Shown: positions 30,773 through 41,817 of the stretch, one piece after another | Numbering within the stretch: position 1 is the stretch's first letter | Layout: the number at the start of each line of letters is the position of its first letter | Source: Nemertoderma westbladi | Lineage: Eukaryota > Xenacoelomorpha > Nemertodermatida > Nemertodermatidae | Reading direction: 5' to 3' | NCBI GenBank assembly: GCA_032718475.1 | Contig: JAUCBJ010007936.1 | Span: 62,001 to 126,000, forward strand | DNA length: 64,000 bases | Notes under the pieces: model-generated | Told to the model about the DNA's origin: nothing | Databases searched by the model: none | What the model saw: only the letters and a program-made list of their open reading frames with translations | Translations under genes and position numbers: made by a program

Positions 30773-33577
30773 GTGGAGTGGTTCCCTACTGGAGAAAGAG
30801 CAGCCAACAATTCTTTGAGTCCCTTTCCTGATGACCTTTCTGGCCCAAACCCTGGGTCACCAGGAAGGCCAGATTGTGATGGGGAGAGGGATTCTGGAGT
30901 TGGAGGCTACTCTCATGTTCCACCCCGACCAACAAAGCCATTGGTGAATCTGAGGCAAGTCCCTAGACTAGCCTCAGTAAACACCCTAACACTCGGGTCC
31001 CCAATGCGACAAGGTGAGCTGACTGCCTTGGCAGATAAGCTTTCTCTTAGTGCAGTGGGTGTTCAAGAGCACCGAATGCAGACTGGACAGAATGATGAGG
31101 TTCTGATTAAGGGCATGGGGGGCGGTTGGCAACTCGCCCTCGCTTCAGCAGATGATAGTGGCAATGGTGGAATTGGTCTATTGATGAATCCAACTGCACA
31201 TGCAGCATTGGACAAAATAGACCAAATCTATAACCGCATCATCCGTTGCCACTTCTCATGTTCTGGAAGACTGGCTAAGAAGTTTCCTAAGGTGGTTCTG
31301 ATTGTGTGCTACTCTCCAACTAGTGTTGCCCCTGTAGAGGAGGTGGAAAATTTCTACCAGAATCTACAAGCAGCTACTGATGGAGTGGATCAGCATGCAT
31401 TCTTAACATTCCTGGGAGACTTTAATGCAAGTCTGCATCAATCACCTACATCGCCCTGGGACTATAGCAATAGTGTTAACCGAAATTCCGTCCATCTTCA
31501 GGATTTTATCTCTGGAAATGGATTGTTTTCGGCTAGAACCCAGTTCAAGAAGCGAACTGGAAAGCTATGGACTCATAGTGGACCCAGTGGTCACAAGTCC
31601 CAGATAGACCATATCCTGTTTCGTAGGAAATACAGGAGGTCTATACAAGACTGTAATGCATTTACACTACGACCCTTCTCCAGTGATCACCGCCTTATTG
31701 TGGCCAAGGTAAGACTTAGTCTGCGTGCTAGCAGAACAACGAAATCTGCCTTGCCGCGGCATGACTGGTCCTCTCTGTTGCAACAGCCAAGTGTGGGATC
31801 CAGCTACACACTACAGCTGAGCAACAGGTATGAGGTTCTTGCCTCTGAGGCGGCAGATCACTGTGAGGGCTATACTGCCTTCACAGAGGCAGTTAAGTTA
31901 GCAGCTGCAGAAACAGTTCCTGTATACCCTCGAAACAGGAAACAGGTCCCCTGGACTGACAACAAAATTCAGAAGTGCCGAAATGACCTCTACAAGGCGC
32001 AGAAAGAGTCCCGACTCAAACAGACTACATCGGCCAAGAATGCAGTTAAGGCTGCATCTAGGTCCCTGAACAGGCAGTACTCTCTTAATTTACAGGAGCT
32101 AATAAACCAACAGGTTGATGCCATCAATGATGCTGACGACAGCAGTCAATCATCCCAGGCATGGAGATCGATCAACTTGCTTACTGGTCGAAAAAGCCAA
32201 CCAACCACCAAGGTTAAGGCTGAATCACCAGCCGATCGCCTCAATGGTTGGAAGGCCCACTTTGAAAAGCTCCTCAATAATGACAGGGTATTGTCTGATA
32301 ACTTTATAGAAGAAAAAGTGTGTGAGTCTGTACTCCCAGATATTCCAATTGGTGATATCTCCTTTGCAGAAGTGAAGGCTGCTGCAAGGAGCATTAAGAC
32401 CAATCGTGGCAGTGGAGTAGATGGTGTTCCCCCTGAGGTCTTTAAAATACCTGAATGTTTAAAGCTCATCTATCCCATCATAGTAGACATGTACCGAACA
32501 TCAAGAGTCCCACAAGAAATGAAAACAAATAAGTTGGTGCCAGTTCCCAAGAACCTAACACTCTATGGTTCTTTTCGGGGAATCTTATTGATCTCGATTG
32601 CTGCAAAGCTATACAATAGAATTCTATTAAATCGCATCAGGGATCCCATTGAGAGACTGCTCCGTGGAAATCAGAATGGGTTCCGTAAAGGTCGTGGGAC
32701 CATGGAGCCCATTTTGGCACTTAGAAGGATAATTGAAGAGTTATCAAAAAAGAAAGACAGGCATCTGGCTGTTATCTTTGTTGATTTCTTCAAGGCCTTT
32801 GATTCAGTCTCTCGCTCACGTATGTTCAGCATACTTTCATTATATGGGATTCCTGATGAAATTATTGCAGCAATCAGATCAGTATACGATGGTTCGACAA
32901 CATTTGTGTCTACTGTTGATGGTGACACAGAACCATTTGAAGTGTTATGGGGCGTCCTCCAAGGAGACACACTTGCACCATTCTTGTTCATTATTGTGGT
33001 TGACTATGTTCTACCCATGTCCTTAGATCATTATAATGATGATGGGGTGATGATAACTCCACCTACTGGCTCCAGAAGTCGAGGAAATCCTGCCAAGTAC
33101 CTAACTGATCTAGACTTTGCTGATGACTTAGGAGTACTCTCAGAATCATTAGAGGGAGCCCAATGGCTCCTCAGCTCATTAGAACATGCTGCTTCTAGTG
33201 TTGGTCTTTTTATTAACTCCAGAAAGACCAAAATTCTGACAGTTAACTTTGAAAGTCCTCAGCAAGTCTCTGATCGGATGAGCATAAGCTCAAAGGATGG
33301 TATGCTTGAGCATGTGGACGACTTCTGTTACCTGGGATCATGGATCCGGAAGTCAGGTGAGGACCTTCGAATACGTAAGGGAAAGGCATGGGCAGCCTTA
33401 AATAGGCTTTCCAGGATTTGGAAGTCGCCGAGAATTAATCGGAAACTTAAGGTCCGATTATTTAGAGCGGCAGTAGTTCCAGTACTCCTCTATGGGAGTC
33501 CATGCTGGGCTCTAACTGCTGAAGACACCAAATCTCTGGATGGCACATTCACAAGAATGCTACGCCGGGTTCACTAA
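30773..33577 (+). CDS. LINE ORF2: AP endonuclease + reverse transcriptase, C-terminus lost
   Basis: Intact frame of 934 residues. Residues about 60-310 are an apurinic-type endonuclease: VQEHRM (Glu 99), FLGDFNA (Asp 216), SQIDHILF (Asp 279) and SSDHRLI (305-306). Residues about 540-860 are the RT: SGVDGVPPE, then SFRGILLISI, GNQNGFRKGRGTMEP, FVDFFKAFDS (Asp 671), LQGDTLAPFLF, and DLDFADD with the catalytic Asp pair about 784-785. The thumb-like tail LYGSPCWALTAEDTKSLDG follows. The protein nicks target DNA and reverse-transcribes its RNA there. A 6-bp deletion removes KG-type residues at VPVPKNLTLYG, compared with VPVPKKGNLTLYG in the inverted fragment at 34 kb. The frame ends early at MLRRVH, and the missing C-terminal piece lies at 37075-37404. 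Clade: resembles RTE/L2-type LINEs; not resolved. Confidence 0.9.
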   Translation: MEWFPTGERAANNSLSPFPDDLSGPNPGSPGRPDCDGERDSGVGGYSHVPPRPTKPLVNLRQVPRLASVNTLTLGSPMRQGELTALADKLSLSAVGVQEHRMQTGQNDEVLIKGMGGGWQLALASADDSGNGGIGLLMNPTAHAALDKIDQIYNRIIRCHFSCSGRLAKKFPKVVLIVCYSPTSVAPVEEVENFYQNLQAATDGVDQHAFLTFLGDFNASLHQSPTSPWDYSNSVNRNSVHLQDFISGNGLFSARTQFKKRTGKLWTHSGPSGHKSQIDHILFRRKYRRSIQDCNAFTLRPFSSDHRLIVAKVRLSLRASRTTKSALPRHDWSSLLQQPSVGSSYTLQLSNRYEVLASEAADHCEGYTAFTEAVKLAAAETVPVYPRNRKQVPWTDNKIQKCRNDLYKAQKESRLKQTTSAKNAVKAASRSLNRQYSLNLQELINQQVDAINDADDSSQSSQAWRSINLLTGRKSQPTTKVKAESPADRLNGWKAHFEKLLNNDRVLSDNFIEEKVCESVLPDIPIGDISFAEVKAAARSIKTNRGSGVDGVPPEVFKIPECLKLIYPIIVDMYRTSRVPQEMKTNKLVPVPKNLTLYGSFRGILLISIAAKLYNRILLNRIRDPIERLLRGNQNGFRKGRGTMEPILALRRIIEELSKKKDRHLAVIFVDFFKAFDSVSRSRMFSILSLYGIPDEIIAAIRSVYDGSTTFVSTVDGDTEPFEVLWGVLQGDTLAPFLFIIVVDYVLPMSLDHYNDDGVMITPPTGSRSRGNPAKYLTDLDFADDLGVLSESLEGAQWLLSSLEHAASSVGLFINSRKTKILTVNFESPQQVSDRMSISSKDGMLEHVDDFCYLGSWIRKSGEDLRIRKGKAWAALNRLSRIWKSPRINRKLKVRLFRAAVVPVLLYGSPCWALTAEDTKSLDGTFTRMLRRVH

Positions 33578-33929
33578 CAGTCATTTAGCTTGTACGCCAA
33601 TTAATTAACATAGCAAGGATGCATTGGGAAGAGTTATTCAGCTGAGACTGTAATAGCCAGCTAAACCAGTTAATGTTTTGTTTGATTACTGTCTGGGTTG
33701 TAGAGTAGAGTGATAATAAAACTTGGCAGAGAAAGTACTTCTTTGTTAGTTAGTTGCCCTTCCTATTGAATGCATTACCAGGCCATCTCTATACATTTTT
33801 CATGAGTGCCAGCTGGTGTTTTATCATTGCGCCTATTGCAATTTTCGTGTTTTGGGGCTATTTTTCGAAAGAAAACAAGTTGAGATGTTTCAATTTAAAC
33901 CGCGATTTCACAATAATGCTGAATCAACA

Positions 33930-34215
33930 TACAGCAATCGAGATCAATGAGATTCCCCGAAAAGAACCATAGAGTGTTAGGTTGCCCTTCTTGGGAACTG
34001 GCACCAACTTATTTGTTTTCATTTCTTGTGGGACTCTTGTTGTTCGGTACATGTCTACTATGATGGGATAGATGAGCTTTAAACACTGGTATTTTAAAGA
34101 CCTCGGGGGGAACACCATCTACTCCACTGGCACGTTTGGTCTTAATGCTCTTTGCAGCAGCATAATGAGGATATTGTTTCCAGCTGAGTTCAAGTCTAAA
34201 AACGACATTGCTCAT
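33930..34215 (-). pseudogene. Inverted fragment of the same LINE RT
   Basis: Two minus-strand frames that together correspond to about residues 530-610 of the ORF at 30773: AAAKSIKTKRASGVDGVPPE, then LIYPIIVDMYRTTRVPQEMK, then LVPVPKKGNLTLYGSFRGIS. One frameshift separates them. It is not a direct inversion of the neighbour, because it keeps two residues (KG) that the neighbour has lost. It is a separate copy of the family. Confidence 0.9.
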
Positions 34216-34324
34216 ATCTTACTAAGATTCATAAACTACGGGCTCAGACTCACTCATTGTGACCCCCCAGTGAATAATTTAGTCCACTTTAAGTCCTTGT
34301 CTGTGAAATAGCAGTTAAAACAGG

Positions 34325-34640
34325 GTTTTGTGGTATACAACATTATGCGTGACTGCATTGGCTGTGTCTTTCAACGCACAATGAAGGTGGTCAGGATGGC
34401 CAACTAGGGAGGGAAGATGCGACGTAGACGTGGCCATGCGAAAAACATGGCTCATATAACCATACGCCTACCTTCTTCAGAGTCTGACCCTGACTTTTAT
34501 TAATGGTGATGGTGAAGGTAGGTCATACGGGAAACTGTCTCCACGTCCATTTCAGAGGAAAATCTCCCTCGTTGGTTGTTAGTTGGATGCGGGGGATTAG
34601 GACAGCTTTGTCCCACCGCATTTCCTGCAAAATATAAAAA
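34325..34640 (-). pseudogene. PIF1/Helitron helicase C-terminal remnant
   Basis: Minus-strand translation across frames gives WDKAVLIPRIQLTTNEGDFP, then [20 protein letters not shown], then [14 protein letters not shown]. These are the last SF1B helicase motifs of PIF1-like proteins (INKSQGQT and the SHGQLYVALSR type). In animals such isolated fragments usually come from Helitron RepHel proteins, which move DNA by rolling-circle replication. Several frameshifts or stops are present and no Rep domain is seen. Confidence 0.75.
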
Positions 34641-37074
34641 AATTTTATTACACAACTTTGTACTATAGTAAGAGTACTGCATATATTTTAGATACACAAT
34701 GTTTTACCAGATTATTTAAAACTGAGTATACTGATAGTAAATTAATAGTACTAATAGTAAATATACTATTAGTATACTGATAGAAATAAGAGTTACATTA
34801 CTTGGTATTTATAAATCATTAAAAATAAAGAAATAATTATATCCGCTTCTGGTGACATGTTTCGCATACGATTACAATTCAGTCATTTACATTAGTAGGC
34901 CCTACAATTATCATACTAACCGTTTGCAATCGTGCAATCGTGGTCGGAAATCTTATCCAGGATTAGTCTGGTCCCTTTGCGAAGGCCTTGCTTTGGATTT
35001 AGATTCCTGAGTAGGAGAACTATTCCCTCCTAAATGGGAGAAAATAAAATACGATTGAAATAATCAAATAAATTTATGGTGTTACCATAAATTTGCATTT
35101 TCATATTAAAGAAATTGTGAAGAAGAGGAAACATAATTCTGTCATTGGGCCATTTTTTGTACAACCAGTTTCAATAACAGCGAGATGCAACCATGCCATG
35201 TTCACATAGTAGTAGCAGTGGACGTTTTGGTTCCAAAATGAACGAGGTTTTTCTAACCAAGCAACATCTGGATAGCATTCTTCTTATACCAGAGATACAA
35301 AGCTGTATAGGCGAGATGAGGGGTCAGATTGTAGGTACTGTGGAGAGGATGGATTGAAAATAATTCTCATTATGCTGGGCTATTCAGCGCAGTCCTCAAA
35401 TTTGTATAATATAAAAATAAAAATAAAATCAGAAATATTTTAATATTTTACTATTTTAAAATTTATTTATCATAATTAAGTTTAGCTATCTTCCAGTTTT
35501 CCATTGGTAACACATTTATTTACCGTAGGCCTATAGGGTTCCTGTGTTCTGTGGTCTGACGTCTGTTTGGGCTAGGTGGTAACAGAGTTGATGGTGCGAT
35601 TAATTTAGGTCATTGGTGCAATATAGATAGGATTGGCTAATTCCCTGTCCTGCTGACAATTGTGTCAAGTATTAGCGTGCCCTGGTCCGAGACACTGAAA
35701 CGCAACCATATTTTTCACAAATTTAATTATTTTTTGTCCTAGTCTTACCCTTTTCCTGGCGACAAAATGTCATATATTTTTTTATAGAATATAGGCTTAG
35801 CTATCGTGCAGTTTATTACTGGTATCTAAAGTGTATGGCGGTTAGGATTAGGGTTAGGGTTGTGATACATGCCTGTATGTTAACCATATATTTGATTTTG
35901 TTTTTGTTTGTATTTGTTTGTTTTGTTTGTATTCTTTGAAGATAAGAAGATCTATTCTGAGAAGTAATTTAGGCTAAATGTCCTGATTCTCTATTCTTTT
36001 GTAGTTTATGGGGTGTAAGACCCTTGTGTTTGTTTACCTTTAAGTTAATAGGATTTAGGATTAAAATTCTCTCATGACAAACAGCATCAAGTAGGCATGA
36101 CAGCAATTGTAATTTAAATATAATTATATTTTATATGTAAATATTAGTATCTCACTTTCTCACAGGCAGCCAATTTTACATACTTAGAAAATCAATCGCA
36201 GCACTCGTAAGACCCCCCCCCCCCCCCATTCCATGTGCTCCACCTCTCTAGGGGGACAGTAGTTCACTAGCTCAGCTATCATACTGTCCTCCTGCCATAT
36301 AACAATATTCGTAAATTTAAACCCTGAGAAAATAATCAAACATACTGTATAGATATTCATTGATACTGGCCATAATACAAATATTCTATGCTGCTATTAT
36401 TATTTTTTCTTCTACATTCAGTAATTGCATTTGTGTTTACTTTATTGTCCATTTTCTTTTTTTGATAGAGGGTTATGGCCCCCAGCGCCAGTATATACAT
36501 AACACCTCCTCTTAGTCAGGATGTCATTACATTCAATTAACAATGTCGCTCGCAAATTTATGGGAAAAAGTAAATTATGTAAGCTGTGCAGAACATGACA
36601 ACAATAGTTTTGGTGTTCAGGATGAGATAATTTATTGGGTTGGTGATATATTTTGATCTTCTTGTTAACAAAGATATTATTTATAATAAAGTCAGTTATT
36701 GAATCTGGAGCTTCCTTTGGTGGAAATTAGATCTGTTACTTAAGTTTACAGTTTAACGTTACATTAGATTTAATTATAATATATAGTTAGTTTATGTAAA
36801 ACTGGAAATAAGTTTTAATTAATCCATATATTTACTAGTTAGTTTGCATTAAACTGTAAACTTATTTTAATTAAACCATATATTAACAGCCTGGGCCCGC
36901 TATGCAATGTCAATGATTAATTAATTAGTCTAATTAGTCCGCCTCCTCCTGTGAGCTCTCCCTCCAAACCATTGTAGTAATTGACTGAGTGTCCTGCACA
37001 CGATTGCTTGTCCCTTTTTACTTAATTTTAAATTCATTTTATATAACTAACTGATTTAGCCTACTAATGGCAGC
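34641..37074. other. Gene-free AT-rich DNA in the insertion
   Basis: Nothing coding is recognised. It contains a short interstitial telomere-like stretch (TTAGGATTAGGGTTAGGGTT, 35842-35861), a TTTGTTTG-type run near 35895-35935 and 15 C at 36213-36227. Confidence 0.5.
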
Positions 37075-37404
37075 CCTAAACATCAGCTTGAGACAACACA
37101 TGACAAACGCCGAGCTTTTATGGTACAATACTACCTGTATCAACCACTCTCCATGAACACAGATTAAGATTCAGTGCACTACTGCTGGCGAAGTAAAGAC
37201 AAGGTCATACCAGATCTACTTTTCTGGCAACCAACACATGGAAAGCGCAGTCGTGGACGACCAGCCATAACATATATAGATCAACTTGAAAGGGATACTG
37301 AACTTGGGAGAAACGAAATTGCGACAACTATGGAGAATCAGGAAGCCTGGAAGGATCTCATTTCCCCTGTCCGAGTTCGCTCGACTAGTAGTAGTAGTAA
37401 CTGA
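37075..37404 (+). pseudogene. Displaced C-terminal end of the LINE ORF2
   Basis: Begins NISLRQHMTNAEL in one frame, then shifts to HYCWRSKDKVIPDLLFWQPT, HGKRSRGRPAITYIDQL and EAWKDLISPVRVRSTSSSSN. This is the conserved tail that normally follows LDGTFTRMLRRV in this LINE family, including the Cys/His and GRP-x-x-TYxDQL motifs. It ends in an AGT repeat (Ser codons). It is therefore the 3' coding end of the element whose main ORF stops at 33577. Confidence 0.85.
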
Positions 37405-37964
37405 TTTTATTTCATATATTTTATTAGTTTCTGTCTATTGCTTCATGTTGTCTTTGCATTATTAATATTGAATATAAAAGTCATTAGTTCATCTGTATAA
37501 ATTAGTCTAATAATAATAAAAAAAATTATATGAATTGCATGCACAATGTAGTATAAACTGAACGCGAAGGGAATGTGAAGTAATATATTTGTATATGGAG
37601 GTTGGGGATTGCAATAAAGGTCATACACACCACGAATAACAGTGACCCAACCACCTTAACAAAACACATAGGAGTAAATAAATATTCCATTACAAATCCA
37701 TAAATAAATTAATTTATCTTCAATAAAATATCGAATTCGTTGATGATAAATCATAATATGAGGATGTAAAATATAATGTAATGAATAAAAATACTAAATG
37801 TATGCCATATTATATACTTTGGGCCCAGTAGCTGAGTTGATGAACTCAGCTACTGGCTGGTTGGTTATCTCCTATTGCCAATCTTCACTTTGTAATGGGA
37901 GAGCATAAAGGATTGAATCCGCTAAAAATTCTACTTGGAATAATTCTACTTGGCACCCGCCGAA
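37405..37964. other. Gene-free DNA
   Basis: AT-rich. Contains the palindrome AGTAGCTGAGTTGATGAACTCAGCTACT at 37829-37856, an 11-bp inverted repeat. No gene is supported. Confidence 0.4.
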
Positions 37965-38208
37965 AAAAACAAGTTTGAACTTTCTAAATCAATTTATATG
38001 AATTCCATCCAATTGCAAACAGCAAAAAACCGGTGCAAATCAAAAATAGAGATGTTACAATTCATATTTAATGAAATGTAATTTTCTAAAAACGTCTCAG
38101 AAAAAGTGCCAAAAGTATGGTTAAAAAATGGTGCTATAACTCGAAAACTACCCAATATTTTTGAAAACGGTTTTCACTACTAGGAAGACAATATATTTTT
38201 AGGAAAGG
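37965..38208 (-). mobile_element. Fragment of the 6.4-kb TTAA element, reverse orientation
   Basis: Reverse-complement match to about 6480-6735: CACCCGCCGAAAAAAACAAG, AAAACCGGTGCAAATCAAAA, and AACTCGAAAACTACCCAATA with ATATTTTTAGGAAA at the end. Neither terminal repeat is present. Confidence 0.8.
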
Positions 38209-39000
38209 TCCAGTATAGACATAGTGGGGTGTGTATCATCTCTATTGCAGATGCCTGTACTCAGTATTACTTATACTCTGAAATCTAATTAAAGTTTATT
38301 GGAAGTTATATCCTGCTTGGATGTGATAAATCATTAATCCATCTTGACTATAGTCGACTGAAGCAAACTTAGTCACCATCTGTCTCCGTTCAGTTTTACT
38401 GAATACTGTCACCATTTTCTTTGGTCATTTTAGTGTCTTCTATTGGACGTTTTGCCATAAAGGATTACAGTACAGTGGATTACTGTACTTGTACTTGTGT
38501 GTGGGGCGAGACACGTAGTCGGCGAGCCTTGGCATACGGTTCATATAGGGCAAATGGGGCATGTCCGTCTGTCTGTCTGTCCGTCCGTCCGTCTGTCTGG
38601 TAAATGTTTGAACGCGAATTTCTCGGCATCGCTCGTTCGGAATTGAACCAAACTTAGTAGGTAAGTAGTAGAGAGAAAGTTTAGAAAGTTTGTAAAGTTT
38701 GGTGAAAAATCATGCAGTCTGACGTCAGCTACGACAGATTATGTGGTTTTTAGAAAATGTTAAATTTCTCGGGAACGCCTCATTTTCCTGAGCTGAAATT
38801 TTGGTTGCTTGTAGAGAATTATGAAGTCTATCTTTTACGAAATTGAAAAGTTAAGACATTTAATTGGGGATCCGCTAGAGACTCCGAAGTAATGACATAG
38901 GCCTACCGGTACGCTAGGCCTACTGTTGTACTTATCAGTAGTGATTATGAAATTGCAGTATAAAACTTTAATACCTTCATTGGCCAGCTCGTTACCTCGA
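38209..39000. repeat. Dispersed-repeat-like region with CTGT/CCGT microsatellite
   Basis: Contains the run of CTGTCTGTCCGTCCGTC type at 38565-38600, followed by non-coding DNA that includes AACGCGAATTTCTCGG. No gene is supported. Adjacency to the tRNA-like sequence suggests an old SINE or similar. Confidence 0.35.
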
Positions 39001-39085
39001 GCGGTGTTGGCTGAGTGGATAAGGCGTTGGACTATCCATCCAATGGATCTTCTCGCGCTGGTTCGAATCTCTGGCGAAACTTATT
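39001..39085 (+). pseudogene. tRNA-like sequence (pseudo-tRNA or SINE head)
   Basis: A-box-like TGGCTGAGTGGATAAGGCG and B-box-like GGTTCGAATCTC lie at normal distance. The anticodon arm TTGGA-CTATCCA-TCCAA pairs perfectly, and a variable arm as long as in Ser/Leu tRNAs is present. The formal anticodon ATC does not suit a Ser-like body. The T stem (GCTGG against CTCTG) and the acceptor stem (GCGGTGT, no partner) do not pair. It is probably a decayed tRNA or the promoter part of a SINE. Confidence 0.6.
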
Positions 39086-40816
39086 TTGCACGTTTTTTAT
39101 ATTAAATTTTTTTAAAGCCAACAATAATTACTAGAATTAAACCAACTTTTATTACATTATGCATGCAGTCTATTAGAAATTTAGAAATAATCTGAGTTTT
39201 TATCAAAATAAGACTGTCGGACACTCGGTACCGGTAGTTTCAGACTTTTGATAAAAACTGAAATAAGTCGTTCAATCAAATGATGAATTAAACCAAACTT
39301 GTACGTATGCAGTCCATTAAAAGTTTGGAAAGTATCTGAAGTTACTAAAAATAGGTCAGTCGGTACCGGTGGTTTCAGACTTTTTATAAAAACCGAAATA
39401 AGTCGGGCAATTGCAGTTCAGACTTTTTATAAAAACCGAAATAAGTCGGGCAATTGCAGATTAAATTAAACCAAAATTTGTACGTATGCATGCACTCTCG
39501 TGCTGCGCGAAGTCCCCACGAACGTGTACAAGTACAGTTACGTGTACAAGGGACACGTTAAACAATTATTTACATCCAGTAGCTAGTACCATCACTGCAA
39601 ACTGGATAATAAAGCAGCACTCATTAACATAAATGGAAATAATACATTCTGGAATACGGTAATTTAAGTTGTTTCCATGCCATTGATTAATTTGCACCTG
39701 TTCCATCCTATATGCTGCAACACTGCAAATTAGTACTTTGCAGCGTTAGGAATAATTCACCAGAATGCTGTTAAGCTGACATAATGTAACAAAAAATGGT
39801 GTTGTGCTTCATACATATACAAATCCCTGGTCCTTTGTAAGCATTTCAATTAGAGCTTTACCATAGAAGGGCATTATTGGCGTGTTGTGGCGTTTTTCCA
39901 ATTGTGTGCTCGGGCATTTTACCACCAGTGCGCATAACGGTCATAGGTGTTTTTTCGTTTGCGTAATGGAGACACAAGGTATAGACATTTGCATGTGTGG
40001 CGCTTGCCCATAAGTGGTATAAGATCCATGTAATGCGCCAGCACATTTTACACTGGAGGTGGGGGGGCAAAATAGCACCAAAAATGATGGTTGCATTGCC
40101 AGAAAACATTTTTAACAAGTTATATCATGATCAGCGACCTCGAAAACGCTTTATACCATCAAAATTGTAATTTTTGAATCAAGATCTAAAAAATTTATAA
40201 AATGACCCCCCTGACCAATAACGTTGTAAAATAGCTCAGGCCAGATAGTAGTAATAAGCATTAATACTATCTTTATACAAATGCAAAATCACTACTCCTA
40301 TTATAAGCATTTAAGCAGATATTATAAGCTTAATTCTCGATTATGATAGAGCTAACCCAAAGAATTTGGGCAGTACGTACATGGTGAACTATAACGAGTT
40401 GGGTGTGGTTTACTAATGTCAAATCCTCCTACATGGGTCACACATGGGATACATGGGTAAGAAGGTGATGATACATTTATTGCTGCGCTAGAGAAAGCTA
40501 GGGAATTTAAGCAGAGTGGTTGTAGCTTTTGAACTATTTCTGATGCATTACCTTATGTTATTGATTCAAGTGAAGTGCGAATTCGCTTCCTTCAAGGACA
40601 AATTTGGGTGAGGCAATACCATCTTCATGCGATGAAGAAACTGCTCAACAGTAAAAGATAATTAAAAACAATTGTCCTGTGAGTGTGGCATCTAGTTCTG
40701 TAGGCCTACTGAGTCCAGCTACCAGTAGTGATTATCCACCAACAGTACCAGTTCAGTCATCATTTCAAACCTTTATAAGGGAGAAATTGAGCGCATCACT
40801 TCAATGAAAGACTAAC
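39086..40816. other. Gene-free stretch with a 43-bp repeat
   Basis: CAGACTTTTTATAAAAACCG plus AAATAAGTCGGGCAATTGCAG occurs twice in tandem (about 39376 and 39419), and a related version lies near 39240. The rest has no gene I can support. Frames at 40460-40660 are broken. Confidence 0.5.
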
Positions 40817-41140
40817 GTGGGAGGTAGATCAACAACAAAAAGAAAACTAATTCCGGGCCAGCAAGCAGGTGAAGTTCTGACAATGGACATGGCCATGAAG
40901 CGGCTGAAGGAAAAAGAGCATGCTGCTGCTACAAAGAGGCTAAAAACTGTTAGAAAAGTGGTACCAAAGAAACGTCCAACAATTCAGAAGTCTACCTTAA
41001 TACTTGATAGCTCAGATTCTGACACTGACACAAACGTACTGAGCAGCTCTAGTTCAGATTCCGACATCTCTGGGGCCTCATGCTCATCCTCAACAGATGA
41101 GGCGAGAGAAGACAATTCAATTCAATTTAATTTATATTAA
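40817..41140 (+). pseudogene. Lys/Ser-rich ORF, perhaps a transposase tail
   Basis: A 107-residue frame: basic N-terminal half with AGEVLTMDMAMKRLKEKEHA and KKRP motifs, then an acidic serine-rich end (SSSSSDSD). The E-V-L-T-x-x-x-x-x-x-x-L-K-E-K-E pattern resembles the tail of pogo/Tigger-type transposases, but the catalytic domain is not seen upstream. Family assignment is weak. Confidence 0.3.
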
Positions 41141-41817
41141 CCTTAAAACTTTAGCCAGCATGCTGGACTAAAGGCAGTGAAATGGCACCGAAGTTACACA
41201 TTAAACTGATAGTTTAAAAGGTCAAAGTCAGCGGGCTGGATGGACTTGGTCCATCTTCTATGTACGTGTTGACACAATATAATTTGTAAATAATACGACA
41301 GTAAACAATAGAATAAGATATTTACTGTACACATTACAACCGTACTTAGTTAACTAAAGTTGTATGGTGTATGGTTAAATAAAACTACGTGCATGGGAAA
41401 TCCGGTGTGATGGGCAGTTCATTACAGTACAGCAGTATTCAGGTATTAGCTGCAGACAGTACTGGTATGGCAGTCCTGTAGGCAATATTCTACCTTGTGT
41501 TTATACGGTTGCTAGGTGATGGGTAATGACAGCTGGTGGTGGTTGAATTATGTTTGTCCAGTAATTGTTGTGCTTCGTGTGTTATTTTTAAAGATGAATA
41601 TAATATAATATACTGTCAATGTCCTGAGGAAGAAAAAAAAAAAAAAAAACGTGCATGGGCCAGGCTCAGCCATACATAAACTATTAACGTGCTAATTCGG
41701 TTACGTTCTTAAAGCTGAAACTAGAATGAACAGTACAATGTCTTTTTATATACCCAGTGCTTTGAAAGTTACCCAGATTTAGATATGTCATTAAGTAGGT
41801 TCGCCATTGGTAATATT
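41141..41817. other. Gene-free stretch
   Basis: No gene is supported. A run of 19 A lies at about 41632-41650. On the minus strand this is where RT-coding sequence of the adjacent LINE would be expected, but none is found. Confidence 0.45.

Larger units (their letters stand above)
33578..37074. mobile_element. 3.5-kb insertion splitting the LINE
   Basis: The LINE reading breaks at GGGTTCACTAA (33576) and its expected continuation starts at CTAAACATCAGC (37074). CTAA near both edges may be a short target duplication. Inside are an inverted fragment of the same LINE family, a helicase remnant, AT-rich DNA and a poly-C run. I do not see clear terminal repeats, so it may be composite rather than one element. 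Confidence 0.55.

Noticed and set aside
39001-39085. A functional tRNA gene
   Set aside because: T-stem and acceptor stem do not pair and the anticodon does not match the body.
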